Assembly (NCBI GenBank): GCA_020073245.1
Contig: JAIQFQ010000014.1
Location: 21,473-85,472, forward strand
Source: Terriglobia bacterium
Lineage (GTDB): Bacteria > Acidobacteriota > Thermoanaerobaculia > Thermoanaerobaculales > Thermoanaerobaculaceae
DNA length: 64,000 bases
Reading direction: 5' to 3'
The notes beneath the pieces were generated by a model. It was not told the DNA's origin, ran no database searches, and was given only the letters and a program-made list of their open reading frames with translations. This document shows positions 39,635 through 48,993 of the stretch, piece after piece. The position numbers and the translations under genes are program-made. Numbering within the stretch: position 1 is the stretch's first letter; each line of letters opens with the position of its first letter.

Positions 39635-40897
39635 TCACTGCCGCGAGGTCGACCGCGGCCGGAGGCCGTTCGATGGATCGCCGGCGCCGTGCGATTGGGT
39701 GCGGAACCGATGAGCGGCGCGGTCGATCGCCTCAAGGTATACATCGCGGGCGAGCCGGGCCACGCGGCCGGCCTCGTGGGCGAGGAGGCGCCTCCTTCCG
39801 GCCGTGACCACGCGTTCGCGCAAGGGCTGGTCCGTTGCGAGCCGCACCGCCATTGCGGAAAACTCCTCGGCGGTGCCGGCGACGCAGGCGCCGTCGGCGT
39901 CCCCATCGAGCAGGCCCTCGGCCGCCGCCGGCGTCACCACGGCCGGCACCCCGGCCCACCACGCCTCGAGCAGGCGGAGGCGGACGCCCGACCCGGCACG
40001 GAGCGGGATGAGCGCGACCGACCGTGGGTCGTACAGGGGGCCGACGTCATCCACGCGTCCGTGGCAGGAGATGCGGCGATCCGAGGTGCTGCCAAGGTGC
40101 GTCGATCCGGGCCCGGCGAGGTGGAGCGTCGCTCCGGGCTCGCGGCGAACGAGCCGCGGCCAGACGTCCCGGACCAGCCACCGGGCGCCGTCGCGGTTGG
40201 GGCTCCAGTCGAAGGTCCCCAGACAGAGGAACGGCCTCTCACCCGCCAGGTTGCCATTCGGGGACGTCAGCGCCCGGCCCCAGGCGGCGGGGAGGTGCAC
40301 GACCCTGGCGGATGGCGCGAGCTCGGCGAGGCGCCGGGCGTCGACCTCGGAGATCGCCGCAACGACGTCGGCCTGCCGGCACACCTCTGCCTCGAAGCGA
40401 GCCATCCGCCGCGCCTCCCGGCGCAGCAGCCACGAGACGAAACCGGCCCGGACGTCGGCGAGGCGGGCCAGGACGCGGGATTCGACGTTCTGTGCCCGGA
40501 GGACGACCGGGTACCGGTTGCCGACCTCGGGAAGCAGCCATCCGAGGTGCGGCTGCTCGAGGTGGATGACGTGCGGCGCAAAAGCCCGGAGCTCGTCGGC
40601 CAGAGGGGGCAAGAACCCGGGAGAGTGATACCTGGCCACCGGCAACGGCAGCGCGCGCGCACACACGAGCGAGCCCATGAAGCGGCGATACCACGACACG
40701 ATCACCGGGCGGATCGCGTATGCCGTGGCCCTCTCCGGGCCGGCCCGCAATGCCAGCGCGAGCACCCGGACCTCGACGTCACGGGCCGGGAGCGCCCTGA
40801 GCAGGGCATCCAGGGTCATGTTGCCGCCGCCCACCGCGGGGAACGGTGGTTTGGTCGCGAGCACCAACACCCGGATGGGGCCTGGAGGACCGCTCAT
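39635..40897 (-). CDS. Glycosyltransferase, GT-B fold (family 4-like)
   Basis: 420 residues from ATG 40897; an earlier in-frame ATG at 40957 would overlap the flippase gene by 38 nt. N-terminal VLATKPPFPAVGGGNMTLDALL; LRAQNVESRVL; C-domain FLCLGTFDWSPNRDGARWLV and the sugar-nucleotide site VALIPLRAGSGVRLRLLEAWWAGVPAV in pieces. Fourth and last gene of the polysaccharide cluster; the IS110 element lies just beyond its end. Confidence 0.85.
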   Translation of the reverse strand: MSGPPGPIRVLVLATKPPFPAVGGGNMTLDALLRALPARDVEVRVLALALRAGPERATAYAIRPVIVSWYRRFMGSLVCARALPLPVARYHSPGFLPPLADELRAFAPHVIHLEQPHLGWLLPEVGNRYPVVLRAQNVESRVLARLADVRAGFVSWLLRREARRMARFEAEVCRQADVVAAISEVDARRLAELAPSARVVHLPAAWGRALTSPNGNLAGERPFLCLGTFDWSPNRDGARWLVRDVWPRLVRREPGATLHLAGPGSTHLGSTSDRRISCHGRVDDVGPLYDPRSVALIPLRAGSGVRLRLLEAWWAGVPAVVTPAAAEGLLDGDADGACVAGTAEEFSAMAVRLATDQPLRERVVTAGRRRLLAHEAGRVARLARDVYLEAIDRAAHRFRTQSHGAGDPSNGLRPRSTSRQ

Positions 40898-40919
40898 CCG
40901 AGCACCCAGCCAGGCGCCG

Positions 40920-42248
40920 TCATGGGTCAAGACCTGCCGTCTCCGCGCCAGCGCCATGGTGCGCGGGTCCGCCGCGCCCTCGGCCGCTCGACCTATCGGC
41001 CAGGGTCGAGCCGCTCGCGCACGCGCGCAGGGCGGACCAACCCGCCGCGATCGTGACCAGGCCCTCGGTGACGACCGTCGCGATCGCAGCGCCCACTCCC
41101 TCCAGGAGGGGGATCAGCACCACGTTGCAGGCGACGTTGACGACGAGACCGGCGACGGCGATGGCCAAGTACCGGCGCTGCAGGTCGAGAACGACAAGCG
41201 CCTGCGTGAAGAGAAAGCCCAGGTAGACCGCGACGATCGCCGGCGCGAGCGCCCGCACCAGCACGGCGATCCGCCCGAAGCCGGGCCCGTAGACCAGGGG
41301 AACCACCCATCCGATCGCCGTCACGGTCGCGGCAAGCGCGACGATCCCGAGGCCGCCCATCACCCAGGCCGTGCGGACAAGAAGAGGGCGGACGTCCCGT
41401 TCGCGCGCCAGGCGCGGCATGAGCACGAGCATGAGGACGGTGGGCACGATGTAGGTCGCTTCCACGCACCTCGAGGCGGTGAAGTAGTAGCCCACCTCCG
41501 CCGTGCCCACCATCGCTCCGAGCATGAGAACGTCGAGTCGGAAGTAGAGGAACCCGACGAGCCCGACCGCTCCGAGCGCCAGCCCTTCCCTCACCAGCTC
41601 CAGCCACCTCGGGGCGGCCCCGCCTGCGCTGGCCCTCATAGCGCCGCGCAGCTCCCTGATCTCGCCGCGGAAGAGCAACAGCGTCAGAATCCAGCCGGTG
41701 CAGGCCATGGCCAGCAGGGCGAGTGCCGGCAGCAGCGGTCCGGTGATGCCGGCCCGCCACAGACCGAGCAGGGCTGCGAGCGAGGCGACCTTTTCGAGGC
41801 TGCCCACCACGCCCTCCATCCGCATGCGCTGGCGACCCCGAAGGTATGCGAAGACCAGCGCCTGGTAGAGGATCAAACCGAGATAGGCCACGAGCACGGC
41901 GGTGAGCACCGGGGAAACCGGAGCGAGGAGGGATGCGACCCAGAGCACGCCGAGGGCGACCGGAAGCACGCGACCCGCCCCGGCGAACGCGACGCGCACC
42001 ATCGCGAGGTCGCCGCGCGCCGTGTACTTGGCGACGATCAGGCCCAGCGAAGCCTCGGCGACCGGCTGCACCAGGAGAAGCAGCACCGTGTACGCGATCG
42101 TGAAGCGGCCGACGTCCTCGATCGTCATGAGAGTCGGCAGGGCGAGGAAGAACACGAACAGACAGGCGCGACCGAGGCCGTGATGGAGAAAGCCCCAGAG
42201 GACGTTGGCGATCACGCGTCTCGCCGGCGGCTCACGAAGCTCGCCCAT
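40920..42248 (-). CDS. Wzx-type polysaccharide flippase
   Basis: 442 residues, 12-14 membrane segments, MOP-superfamily layout: VIANVLWGFLHHGLGRACLFV, RFTIAYTVLLLL, YYFTASRCVEATYIVP, paired at the end with VNVACNVVLIPLLEGVGAAIAT. Moves lipid-linked oligosaccharide across the inner membrane. ATG at 42248 overlaps the ligase gene by 37 nt; a GTG at 42215 is an alternative start. Confidence 0.85.
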   Translation of the reverse strand: MGELREPPARRVIANVLWGFLHHGLGRACLFVFFLALPTLMTIEDVGRFTIAYTVLLLLVQPVAEASLGLIVAKYTARGDLAMVRVAFAGAGRVLPVALGVLWVASLLAPVSPVLTAVLVAYLGLILYQALVFAYLRGRQRMRMEGVVGSLEKVASLAALLGLWRAGITGPLLPALALLAMACTGWILTLLLFRGEIRELRGAMRASAGGAAPRWLELVREGLALGAVGLVGFLYFRLDVLMLGAMVGTAEVGYYFTASRCVEATYIVPTVLMLVLMPRLARERDVRPLLVRTAWVMGGLGIVALAATVTAIGWVVPLVYGPGFGRIAVLVRALAPAIVAVYLGFLFTQALVVLDLQRRYLAIAVAGLVVNVACNVVLIPLLEGVGAAIATVVTEGLVTIAAGWSALRACASGSTLADRSSGRGRGGPAHHGAGAETAGLDP

Positions 42249-43525
42249 GCCAGCATCAGAATCGTGGTGTGCGTGTAATCGTGCACGAAGAGGTCGAACA
42301 CCTGCCCGCCCATCACGGCGACGACGGCAACCTCGGCGAGATCGCTCGCGGCCGGCCAGCAGCGCAGTGCCGGCACCAGCCACGCCGCCGACAGCAGCAG
42401 GCCCACGAGCCCGGTCTCGACCAGGATCTTCAAGGGAAGATCGTGTGTGTCGTACCCCTCCTTGCCCATGATTTTGAGGCCGCCGGTCCACTGGAACACC
42501 CCTAAGCCGATCCCCTGGAGTGGACGCCGTCTGAACTCCGACACGGCCTCGCGCCAGAGCGCTCGGCGCAGGTTGAACGTCACCGGAGCCGGGCAGAGCG
42601 CCGTGGACTGCATGTCGCCGTCCCTTACCAGGAAGCGCGCCTGCGGGATTGCGGCCGGAACCTTGATCCCCGCCTGTCGCGCCGGCACCGGCAATACGAC
42701 CAGCGAGAGCGCAAGTCCGGCGGCGAGAGCTGCGGCGCGCCATGGCGACATCATGCGGCGGATCGCCATCCAGGCCAGCGCGCCCGCCAGCACCAGCCAC
42801 GCGTTGCGGCTCCCCGACTGGGCAAGCTGGAACGTGAACAGGGTGGCGGCCGCGGCATACGTGACCCCCCTGAGTCGGTTCCCTGCGCGCAGCCGCTCCC
42901 CGAGGGTCAGCCCGAGCACCATGAGCACGCCGTACGTGTTCGGCGAGGAGAGCAGCGAGGCGATCCTCGGGTAGCACAGAAGCGAATCGGCGGTGCGGAA
43001 CGCGCGAAACACCGCGCTGGCGGGGAACGCCATCTCGACGACCCCCGTAAGTGCGAGGCCGGCCAGGAAACAGTACAGGGTGAGGTACGAGGCGGCGTGA
43101 AGCGACGGAACCGAGAAGAGGAAGAGGAAGCCGGCGAACACCACGAGGTAGGCGAGCGACTTGATCCAGTAGCGGAGGCTGAGATCCGGGTGATCGCTGA
43201 GAGCGGAGACCACGAGACCCCAGCCGACCAGTGCAATCGTCGCCGGAAGCAGCGGCAGGGCAGCGCGCCACACCCGGGTGCGCTGCGGCCAGAGAAGGGC
43301 GACGAGGGCCATGCTCCCGAGAGGGACCGCCAGGTTCTGGAGGCTGACTCCCAGGAACGGCACCTTGAGCGGCGAAGGAAGGGTGCCGAGCAGCGTCAGG
43401 AAGAGCAGGCCCAAGGGAACCGCCGTCGTTCGCCGACCGGGGGCGGTCGCCCCACCGGTGCGGCCCGGCACGGCCGTCATCGCAGGCCGCGATCTCCAGT
43501 CGAGCAGGCGGGTGATCCCCACCAT
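42212..43525 (-). CDS. O-antigen ligase / Wzy-type polymerase
   Basis: 437 residues, about 11 membrane segments, with a large periplasmic loop (about 290-360) containing RRRPLQGIGLGVF and KEGYDTHDLPLKILVETGLVG; the H of THD is the typical Wzy_C active-loop residue. Polymerises or ligates surface polysaccharide. Start ATG 43525 overlaps the upstream stop by one base (TGATG). Confidence 0.87.
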   Translation of the reverse strand: MVGITRLLDWRSRPAMTAVPGRTGGATAPGRRTTAVPLGLLFLTLLGTLPSPLKVPFLGVSLQNLAVPLGSMALVALLWPQRTRVWRAALPLLPATIALVGWGLVVSALSDHPDLSLRYWIKSLAYLVVFAGFLFLFSVPSLHAASYLTLYCFLAGLALTGVVEMAFPASAVFRAFRTADSLLCYPRIASLLSSPNTYGVLMVLGLTLGERLRAGNRLRGVTYAAAATLFTFQLAQSGSRNAWLVLAGALAWMAIRRMMSPWRAAALAAGLALSLVVLPVPARQAGIKVPAAIPQARFLVRDGDMQSTALCPAPVTFNLRRALWREAVSEFRRRPLQGIGLGVFQWTGGLKIMGKEGYDTHDLPLKILVETGLVGLLLSAAWLVPALRCWPAASDLAEVAVVAVMGGQVFDLFVHDYTHTTILMLAWASFVSRRRDA

Positions 43526-44745
43526 CAGCCTCCGCCAGGCGGATCCGGCGGCGCCGCGACGACTCCGGCCGCCGTCGCCCGTCCCGCCCGCGGTCTCCGA
43601 ACGCCTCCGGGCGCCGCGACTCGCGACGTCGCGACGGCGGCCCGGAGCGCGGCGGCGACCCCCTGAGCCGTCACGTCCCAGGAGAAGGCCTCGCCCCGGC
43701 GTCGGGCGGAGCGCGAGAGCTCGAGGCGGCGCGTCGGGTCGCACAGGAGCTCCCCGAGCGCGCCCGCCCAACCCGCGACGTCGGTGGGCTGGACCAGGAC
43801 CGCGGCGTCGCCCACGAGCTCCGGGATGGACGACGTCGCCGACGCGACCACCGGCGCTCCGCAGCGCATCGCCTCGGCCACCGGCAGGCCGAACCCCTCG
43901 TACAGAGAGGGAAACGCGAACGCGGCGGCGCCGCCGTACAGGGCAACGAGATCGTCGTCGGAGACAAGGCCAAGGACTCGGACCCAGTCGGGACAGCCGC
44001 GCAGGAACGCCTGAGGGCCCCACCCTGGCCCGCCGGCCACCACCAGCTTTACCGCCCTGCGGCGGTCCCGGTTCACCCTCGCCATCGCGGCGACCAGGGT
44101 GCCGAGGTTCTTGCGCGGCTCGCGGGTGCCGACGGCGAGCACGTAGTCGCCGTCGATCCCCCAGGCGGTGAGCACGCGGGCGATCGCCTCGGGCGGTGAC
44201 GGCCGAAAGCGTTCACCGGCCGCGCAGGGAACGACTCTGACGCGGGACGGGTCGATGTCGAGCAGCTCGATCACGTCTCGCCGCGTGGACAGCGACGGAA
44301 CGAGGATCTCGTTGGCGCGCCGGCAGCGCCGGTACACCGTGCGCCAGTACCACGAGTAGTACCACGGCTGGATCCCCGGAACCCGGAGTATTGCGAGGTC
44401 GTGGATCATCACGACCGCAGGCGTCGGCGAGGTCATGGGCAGCGCGCCGGTGGTGGAGAAGAACACATCGATCTCCGAGCGGGCAAGGGCGCGGGGGAGG
44501 CTCCTGATCTCCCACCAGGGGCGAAGGAGTGTGAACCGGGATCCCGCCAGACGAACCACCGGGAAGCTCGCCCCCAAGCCCCGAGGCCGAGGCGCAGACC
44601 TGGTCGTGAGGAGCACGGTCTCAAGACTCGCATCGGCCTTGCGGAGCGCGGGGAGCAACCCCTCGAGGTAGCGCCGGAAGCCGCACGGTCGCTCGGCGAG
44701 GGCGCGGGCGTCGATGGCAACCCGGAGCCTCCGGCCAGGGTCCAC
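43525..44745 (-). CDS. Glycosyltransferase family 4
   Basis: 406 residues; GTG start with a poor ribosome site. [57 protein letters not shown], then the E-x7-E motif region [21 protein letters not shown] Pro/Ala-rich tail (last about 35) is unusual. First gene of the GT-polymerase-flippase-GT cluster. Confidence 0.9.
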   Translation of the reverse strand: MDPGRRLRVAIDARALAERPCGFRRYLEGLLPALRKADASLETVLLTTRSAPRPRGLGASFPVVRLAGSRFTLLRPWWEIRSLPRALARSEIDVFFSTTGALPMTSPTPAVVMIHDLAILRVPGIQPWYYSWYWRTVYRRCRRANEILVPSLSTRRDVIELLDIDPSRVRVVPCAAGERFRPSPPEAIARVLTAWGIDGDYVLAVGTREPRKNLGTLVAAMARVNRDRRRAVKLVVAGGPGWGPQAFLRGCPDWVRVLGLVSDDDLVALYGGAAAFAFPSLYEGFGLPVAEAMRCGAPVVASATSSIPELVGDAAVLVQPTDVAGWAGALGELLCDPTRRLELSRSARRRGEAFSWDVTAQGVAAALRAAVATSRVAAPGGVRRPRAGRATAAGVVAAPPDPPGGG

Positions 44746-44949
44746 GTCTCAGAATAGCCTGAAAACGACGACCGAGCGCCTGATACCGCTCGGCGTTCGG
44801 TCGGGGACGGCGGTGCGCGGTCTGCGACACGGCGTGGCCTCCGACGTAGACCGCTCCTCGTGCGGTGTGACCGGGAACGTATGGCGGGCGTCGTTTCGTG
44901 CGCGCCGCTCTCGTTCAGGGACGCTGCGTTCGCGCCATGGGGGCGCATG

Positions 44950-45263
44950 GGAGCGCGCTGGGAGGGTCAGTCAAGGACGGGTCAAGGGTTGATTCCTGGG
45001 AAAGACGCACGGCAAGGTGTGCAACTGGGGTGATGGGGGGCGATGGGAGCGGGCGGAGTTGGGAGAGCCATGCCCGGCAAGCCTGCCGGGCATGGCTCTC
45101 GCCAGCGCACCCGCGTCATGCCGGCGGCGACCGGGGACCCGCCGGTGGAGGCAAGGCCGTGCCTCACGCCGCGGGCCGGTGGTTGTGGAGGGCCTCCGGT
45201 GGACCGAGGCCGTCGGCGCCCGTGGCGGCGAGGTGGGCGTTGATCCTGTGCATGAGTCTTCTC
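44950..45263 (-). pseudogene. IS91-like relic 1: transposase 3' tip plus terminal palindrome
   Basis: On the minus strand the segment reads HLAATGADGLGPP, matching HLAAKGADGRSPP at the end of relic 2. DNA homology continues through a perfect 17-bp palindrome (GAGAGCCATGCCCGGCA at 45063-45079, mirrored at 45084-45100, 4-nt loop). The coding part is truncated where a dispersed repeat starts (45264). 44746-44949 to the left shows no gene. Confidence 0.65.
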
Positions 45264-45391
45264 AGGCGGAACGGTGAGATGGTGATACCTCGTACCGATG
45301 CGAGCACGCTCAGCAGCGACGCGAGCAGATCCGCGTCCAGGCCCCTCACTGGGGCGCGATTCGCAAATCAGCCACGTGCGTACCTAGCACC
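45264..45391 (+). repeat. Dispersed repeats, two families, and the empty IS110 site
   Basis: 45264-45283 carries GGTGAGATGGTGATACCT followed by CGTACCGATGCG, the uninterrupted version of the IS110 insertion site at 38072/39496. 45368-45391 is a copy of the TTCAGCTACTTGCG family (TCAGCCACGTGCG, then TACCTAGCACC). Confidence 0.6.
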
Positions 45392-45407
45392 TATTGCAGA
45401 AGGGGTC

Positions 45408-45436
45408 TTGACAGATAGTACGCGACGTACTATCGT
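45408..45436 (+). promoter_or_regulatory. padR promoter with overlapping palindromic operator
   Basis: TTGACA (45408-45413) and TATCGT (45431-45436) are spaced 17 bp. Between and over them, ATAGTACG-CGA-CGTACTAT (45415-45433) is a perfect 8-bp inverted repeat, a good PadR-dimer site. The gene's ATG is 7 nt beyond the -10 box, so the leader is very short or absent. Autorepression is the likely mode. Confidence 0.7.
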
Positions 45437-45442
45437 CCGCAC

Positions 45443-46033
45443 ATGCCGGAGACGAGAGGCAACCCGACCACGCTCGAGTTCGCCCTGCTGGGTCTGCTGG
45501 ACCAGGGGCCGCTGTCGGGCTACGACCTTCGCCGGATCTTCGCGACCACGCCGTTCACGCACTACAGCGACAGCCCGGGCGCCGTCTACCCCGCGCTGCG
45601 TCGCCTCGAAGCCCGCGGCTGGATCGCGCCGCTCGCCGGTGCGCCGACGAACGGGCGCGGGCGCCGTGCGTTGCGGCTGACCGCCGTGGGCTCGCGCTGC
45701 TTTCGAGCTTGGCTGATGGAGCCGCCCACGCAGGACGAGGTCGTGCACGACATGGGGGCCCTCTACCTGCGCTTCGCCTTCATGAGCCAGGCGGTGCCGG
45801 CGGCGGTGCCCCGGCGGTTTCTCGCTTCGCTGGGCGGACTGCTCCAAGCGTATCTCGAGGGACTCGAGCGCTACCACGCGCACGCGAGGGATGCGATGCC
45901 GCCCACCGGGCGGCTCGTGTTCGAGCACGGAATCGACGACATCCGCCACGCCGTGGCCTGGTGCGCCAGTTCCGCGAAGGCCCTGGCCGGCGGCAGGTCC
46001 GGCCGGGGAAGGAAGAAGGGAGGAGTGTCATGA
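45443..46033 (+). CDS. PadR-family transcriptional regulator
   Basis: 196 residues: winged helix TTLEFALLGLLDQGPLSGYDLRRIF, SPGAVYPALRRLEARGWI and the wing GRGRRALRLT, then a C-terminal helical (Vir_act_alpha_C-like) dimerisation domain. Overlaps the membrane-protein gene (ATGA), so it probably controls that partner and itself. Inducer unknown. Confidence 0.93.
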   Translation: MPETRGNPTTLEFALLGLLDQGPLSGYDLRRIFATTPFTHYSDSPGAVYPALRRLEARGWIAPLAGAPTNGRGRRALRLTAVGSRCFRAWLMEPPTQDEVVHDMGALYLRFAFMSQAVPAAVPRRFLASLGGLLQAYLEGLERYHAHARDAMPPTGRLVFEHGIDDIRHAVAWCASSAKALAGGRSGRGRKKGGVS

Positions 46034-46857
46034 TGCGCAAACTCGGAATCTGGGCGGCGGTCTTCGTGGCCTACGAGCTGACCGACATGCTCCTGGCGCT
46101 GGTGCTGCTTCGAGGCACCCCGAGCGCGCCCGGGGCGATGCCGGCGTCGCTGCTGGCGAATGCAATTTTCGTGGCGGCGGCTGTCGTGATCGCCCCGCGC
46201 CTCACCGGCCGCGGGCTCCGGCGCGCGCTCACGCTCTTCGCGCTGCTGGTCGTGCCCCGGGTCAACAACTTCGTCGAGCTGCTGATCTTCCCACTCGATC
46301 TGCAGGCGCGGCTCATTCCAACGCTCCTCCTGAAGGTCGGCCTGCTGTCCGCGGTGGTCGCGGCAGCGGTCGATGCGTTGGTCAATCCTGGCCCCGCGCA
46401 GCCAACGTGCTGGCCCGTGCGCCGGGGGGTCGCCGGCTGGCTGGCTCGTGTGCTCTCGTGCGACCTGGCCTACGTCGTCGTCTACATCACCGCAGGCATG
46501 ATCGTCTGGCCGTACGTGCGGCCGTTCTACGAGAACCGCGTGATGCCCGCGATGGGGACCATCCTGTCCATGCAGGTTCTGCGAGGGCTCGTGTTCGTGG
46601 CGCTGCTCGCGTGGCTTGCGCACGAGTTGCGGGGCGCCCGATGGGTGACCATCCTGCTGGGAGGCCTCGCGCTGTCGGTTTTCGCGGCGTCGGACCTGCT
46701 CGTACCGAACCCCTTCATGCCGGACTTCGCACGGTGGGCGCATCTGTGCGAAGTGGGCACGTCGAACTTCCTGTTCGGGGCCTTCGTGACGTGGATGCTG
46801 ACCACAAAGGCCCAGGCGGCCACGTCTGGAGCACTGACTGACCGCGCCGCGGCGTGA
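46030..46857 (+). CDS. Integral membrane protein in operon with padR
   Basis: 275 residues, about 7-8 membrane segments (KLGIWAAVFVAYELTDMLLA, LLANAIFVAAAVVIAP and so on). ATGs at 46030 and 46033 both sit behind GGGAGGAG. No known transporter signature; PadR partners are often efflux or lipid-related membrane proteins, which is only a hint. Confidence 0.75.
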   Translation: MMRKLGIWAAVFVAYELTDMLLALVLLRGTPSAPGAMPASLLANAIFVAAAVVIAPRLTGRGLRRALTLFALLVVPRVNNFVELLIFPLDLQARLIPTLLLKVGLLSAVVAAAVDALVNPGPAQPTCWPVRRGVAGWLARVLSCDLAYVVVYITAGMIVWPYVRPFYENRVMPAMGTILSMQVLRGLVFVALLAWLAHELRGARWVTILLGGLALSVFAASDLLVPNPFMPDFARWAHLCEVGTSNFLFGAFVTWMLTTKAQAATSGALTDRAAA

Positions 46858-46870
46858 GGACCCATGACGA

Positions 46871-46938
46871 GTGCCAGGTACGCAACTAGCAGAACAGCGA
46901 GCCCACGCCACGACAGTTCAGCTACTTGCGTACCTGGC
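46871..46938. repeat. Hairpin of two opposed dispersed repeats (intron 5' exon)
   Basis: GTGCCAGGTACGCAACTAGC at 46871 faces GCTACTTGCGTACCTGGC ending at 46938; 21 of 23 core positions pair. It lies 14 nt after the membrane-protein stop and looks like a terminator of the padR operon. The group II intron begins at the next base, and the first bases after the intron (AC) would extend the stem. Confidence 0.75.
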
Positions 46939-48963
46939 GTGCGCCAGGCAAAGCCTGGAGGAGGGGGAAGGGATGACATAGCTGAAACGTCACTCGGAAA
47001 CCTTCTTGAGGAGCCCTGCGGGTGGAAGCCCGTCCGGCAAGGGTGGCCCCCAGCCGGGAGCGAGTCTTGCGCCGTGAGGGTAACCGGAGCGGTGAAGCGT
47101 AGACAGCGAGTGTGCAGGCCGTGTGAGCGAGCCCCGAAATCGCAATTGTCGCGGGAGCCGACGCCGTGCCAGGAGCGGAAGGCAACACCGGAGCGTCGAG
47201 TCGGCCTGACGCCGAGGTCCCGCCGGGGTCTGAGAGGAGCAGGGCATGCACGCATGGGGGCTCCCCAGGAACCTGGGAGGTCCTGCCACCTCCGCTGAGG
47301 TACCCAGTCGTGGAGAGCTGGGTTAATAAAGCTCCTGCGCTGTCCGGGGGCGTCCGCCCGGACGGATGGCGAAGACAGGACGCAGGCGGAACCGGCGAGC
47401 GAGGCAACGAGTTCGCTGGGACGGGTGGCAGGAAGTCGGAGCGTCTCAGAGTACCGAGGACGCGGGGGAATCCGCCCCAGGAGACCCCGCCGAGGGAGAG
47501 GGACGCCGGGACATGGGACTGCTGGAGGGCACGATGAACGGGACACCGAGCCCGGACGACATCTCACCGGGAATCCAGCGGATCGCGGAGCTGGCGAGGA
47601 ACGCGCCGGGGGTGGCGTTCACCACCCTGGCCCACCACATCGACACCAGCCTTCTCACCAAAGCCTTCGAGCGCACGCGCAAAGACGCCGCCGTCGGCGT
47701 CGATGGGCAGACGGCGGCCGAGTACGGCCGGGATCTTGAGGCGAACCTCCGGACCTTGGAGGGGCGCTTCAAGTCGGGCGAATACAAGGCGCCGCCGGTG
47801 CGGCGGGTCCACATCCCGAAAGGGGATGGGCACTCAACACGGCCGATCGGGGTACCGACGTTTGAGGACAAGGTCCTCCAGCGGGCCGTCGTCATGGTCA
47901 TGGAGCCGATCTTCGAGCAGGACTTCCTTGCCTGCTCGTACGGCTTCCGGCCAGGCCGCTCGGCACACCAGGCGCTCGAGGCGCTGTGGGAAGGGCTGAT
48001 GAAGATGCACGGAGGCTGGGTGCTCGAGGTGGACATCACGAGTTTCTTCGACACCCTTGATCACGGTCACCTGCGGAGCTTCCTCGACCGACGGGTGCGC
48101 GACGGTGTGATACGGCGAATGATCGACACATGGCTGAAGGCGGGCGTCCTGGAGGAGGGGAGCCTTTGGTACCCCGAGGCCGGGACGCCGCAGGGAGGGG
48201 TGATCTCGCCGCTGTTGGCGAACATCTACCTTCATGAAGTGCTGGATACGTGGTTGGAGCAGCAGGTCAAGCCACGCCTACGAGGGGAAGCGTTTCTCAT
48301 CCGTTACGCCGACGATTTCGTGATCGCGTGTGCCCAGGAAAGCGACGCACGGAGGGTCTTTGACGTCCTACCGAAGCGGTTTGCACGGTACGGTCTGAGC
48401 CTGCATCCGGAGAAGACGCGGCTGGTGCCGTTCGGCCGGCCGGTGGTGGCGCCCAATAACGAGCGGCCGACGGACGGTCAGCGTCCGGGGTCGTTCGACC
48501 TGCTGGGCTTCACCCATTTCTGGAAGGTCTCCCGGAAAGGGAGCTGGGTGATCGCGCGCAAGACGGCCAAGCGTCGCTTTGCACGGGCCGTGAGGAAGGT
48601 CACCCAGTGGTGCAAGACCTACCGACACCTGCCCGTCGAGGACCAGCACCAGGCCCTCGTGCGCAAGCTCAGGGGGCATTTCGCGTATTACGGGATCACC
48701 GGCAACGGGCGGTCGCTGGCAGCCTTTCGCCACCAGGTGATGCGTGCCTGGTGCACGTGGTTGCGTCGGCGCTCGCAGAGGGCGCACCTTTCGTGGGATC
48801 GCTTCAACCGGCTTCTCCAACGCTACCCACTTCCTCCAGCGCGTGTCGTGCATTCGATCTACCGCCGCGCAGCGAATCCATGATCTCGAAGAGCCGGATG
48901 CGGGAATCCTGCACGTCCGGATCTGTGGGGGGCCGGGATGGGCAACCTCCCGGCCTACCCGAC
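46939..48963 (+). mobile_element. Group II intron, full-length
   Basis: The 5' end GTGCG (46939) matches the group II GUGYG consensus. Near the 3' end, GAGCCGGATGCGGG and GTCCGGATCTG form domain V, followed by a domain VI hairpin (GGCCGGGA / TCCCGGCC) and CTACCCGAC, with the candidate branch A at 48957, seven bases from the 3' end (48963, AY rule satisfied). A complete RT/maturase gene lies inside. Length 2025 bp. The 5' exon is a stem-loop, as for class C introns, but class was not determined. 46939-47533 is intron RNA structure without a gene. Confidence 0.88.
47534..48883 (+). CDS. ltrA: Group II intron reverse transcriptase/maturase
   Basis: 449 residues from ATG 47534, behind GGAGGG; an open frame reaches further upstream into intron RNA. 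RT blocks: GVDGQT, HIPKGDG, RPIGVPTFEDKVLQRAVV, YGFRPGRSAHQAL, VDITSFFDTLDH, GTPQGGVISPLLANI, catalytic YADD at 258-261, then LGFTHFW and the maturase X/thumb region (HFAYYGITGN). There is no HNH endonuclease domain, so retrohoming would use nicked or single-stranded targets. Confidence 0.95.
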   Translation: MNGTPSPDDISPGIQRIAELARNAPGVAFTTLAHHIDTSLLTKAFERTRKDAAVGVDGQTAAEYGRDLEANLRTLEGRFKSGEYKAPPVRRVHIPKGDGHSTRPIGVPTFEDKVLQRAVVMVMEPIFEQDFLACSYGFRPGRSAHQALEALWEGLMKMHGGWVLEVDITSFFDTLDHGHLRSFLDRRVRDGVIRRMIDTWLKAGVLEEGSLWYPEAGTPQGGVISPLLANIYLHEVLDTWLEQQVKPRLRGEAFLIRYADDFVIACAQESDARRVFDVLPKRFARYGLSLHPEKTRLVPFGRPVVAPNNERPTDGQRPGSFDLLGFTHFWKVSRKGSWVIARKTAKRRFARAVRKVTQWCKTYRHLPVEDQHQALVRKLRGHFAYYGITGNGRSLAAFRHQVMRAWCTWLRRRSQRAHLSWDRFNRLLQRYPLPPARVVHSIYRRAANP

Positions 48964-48993
48964 ACCCGTTAACCCGTTAGTCATTGCCAGTCA

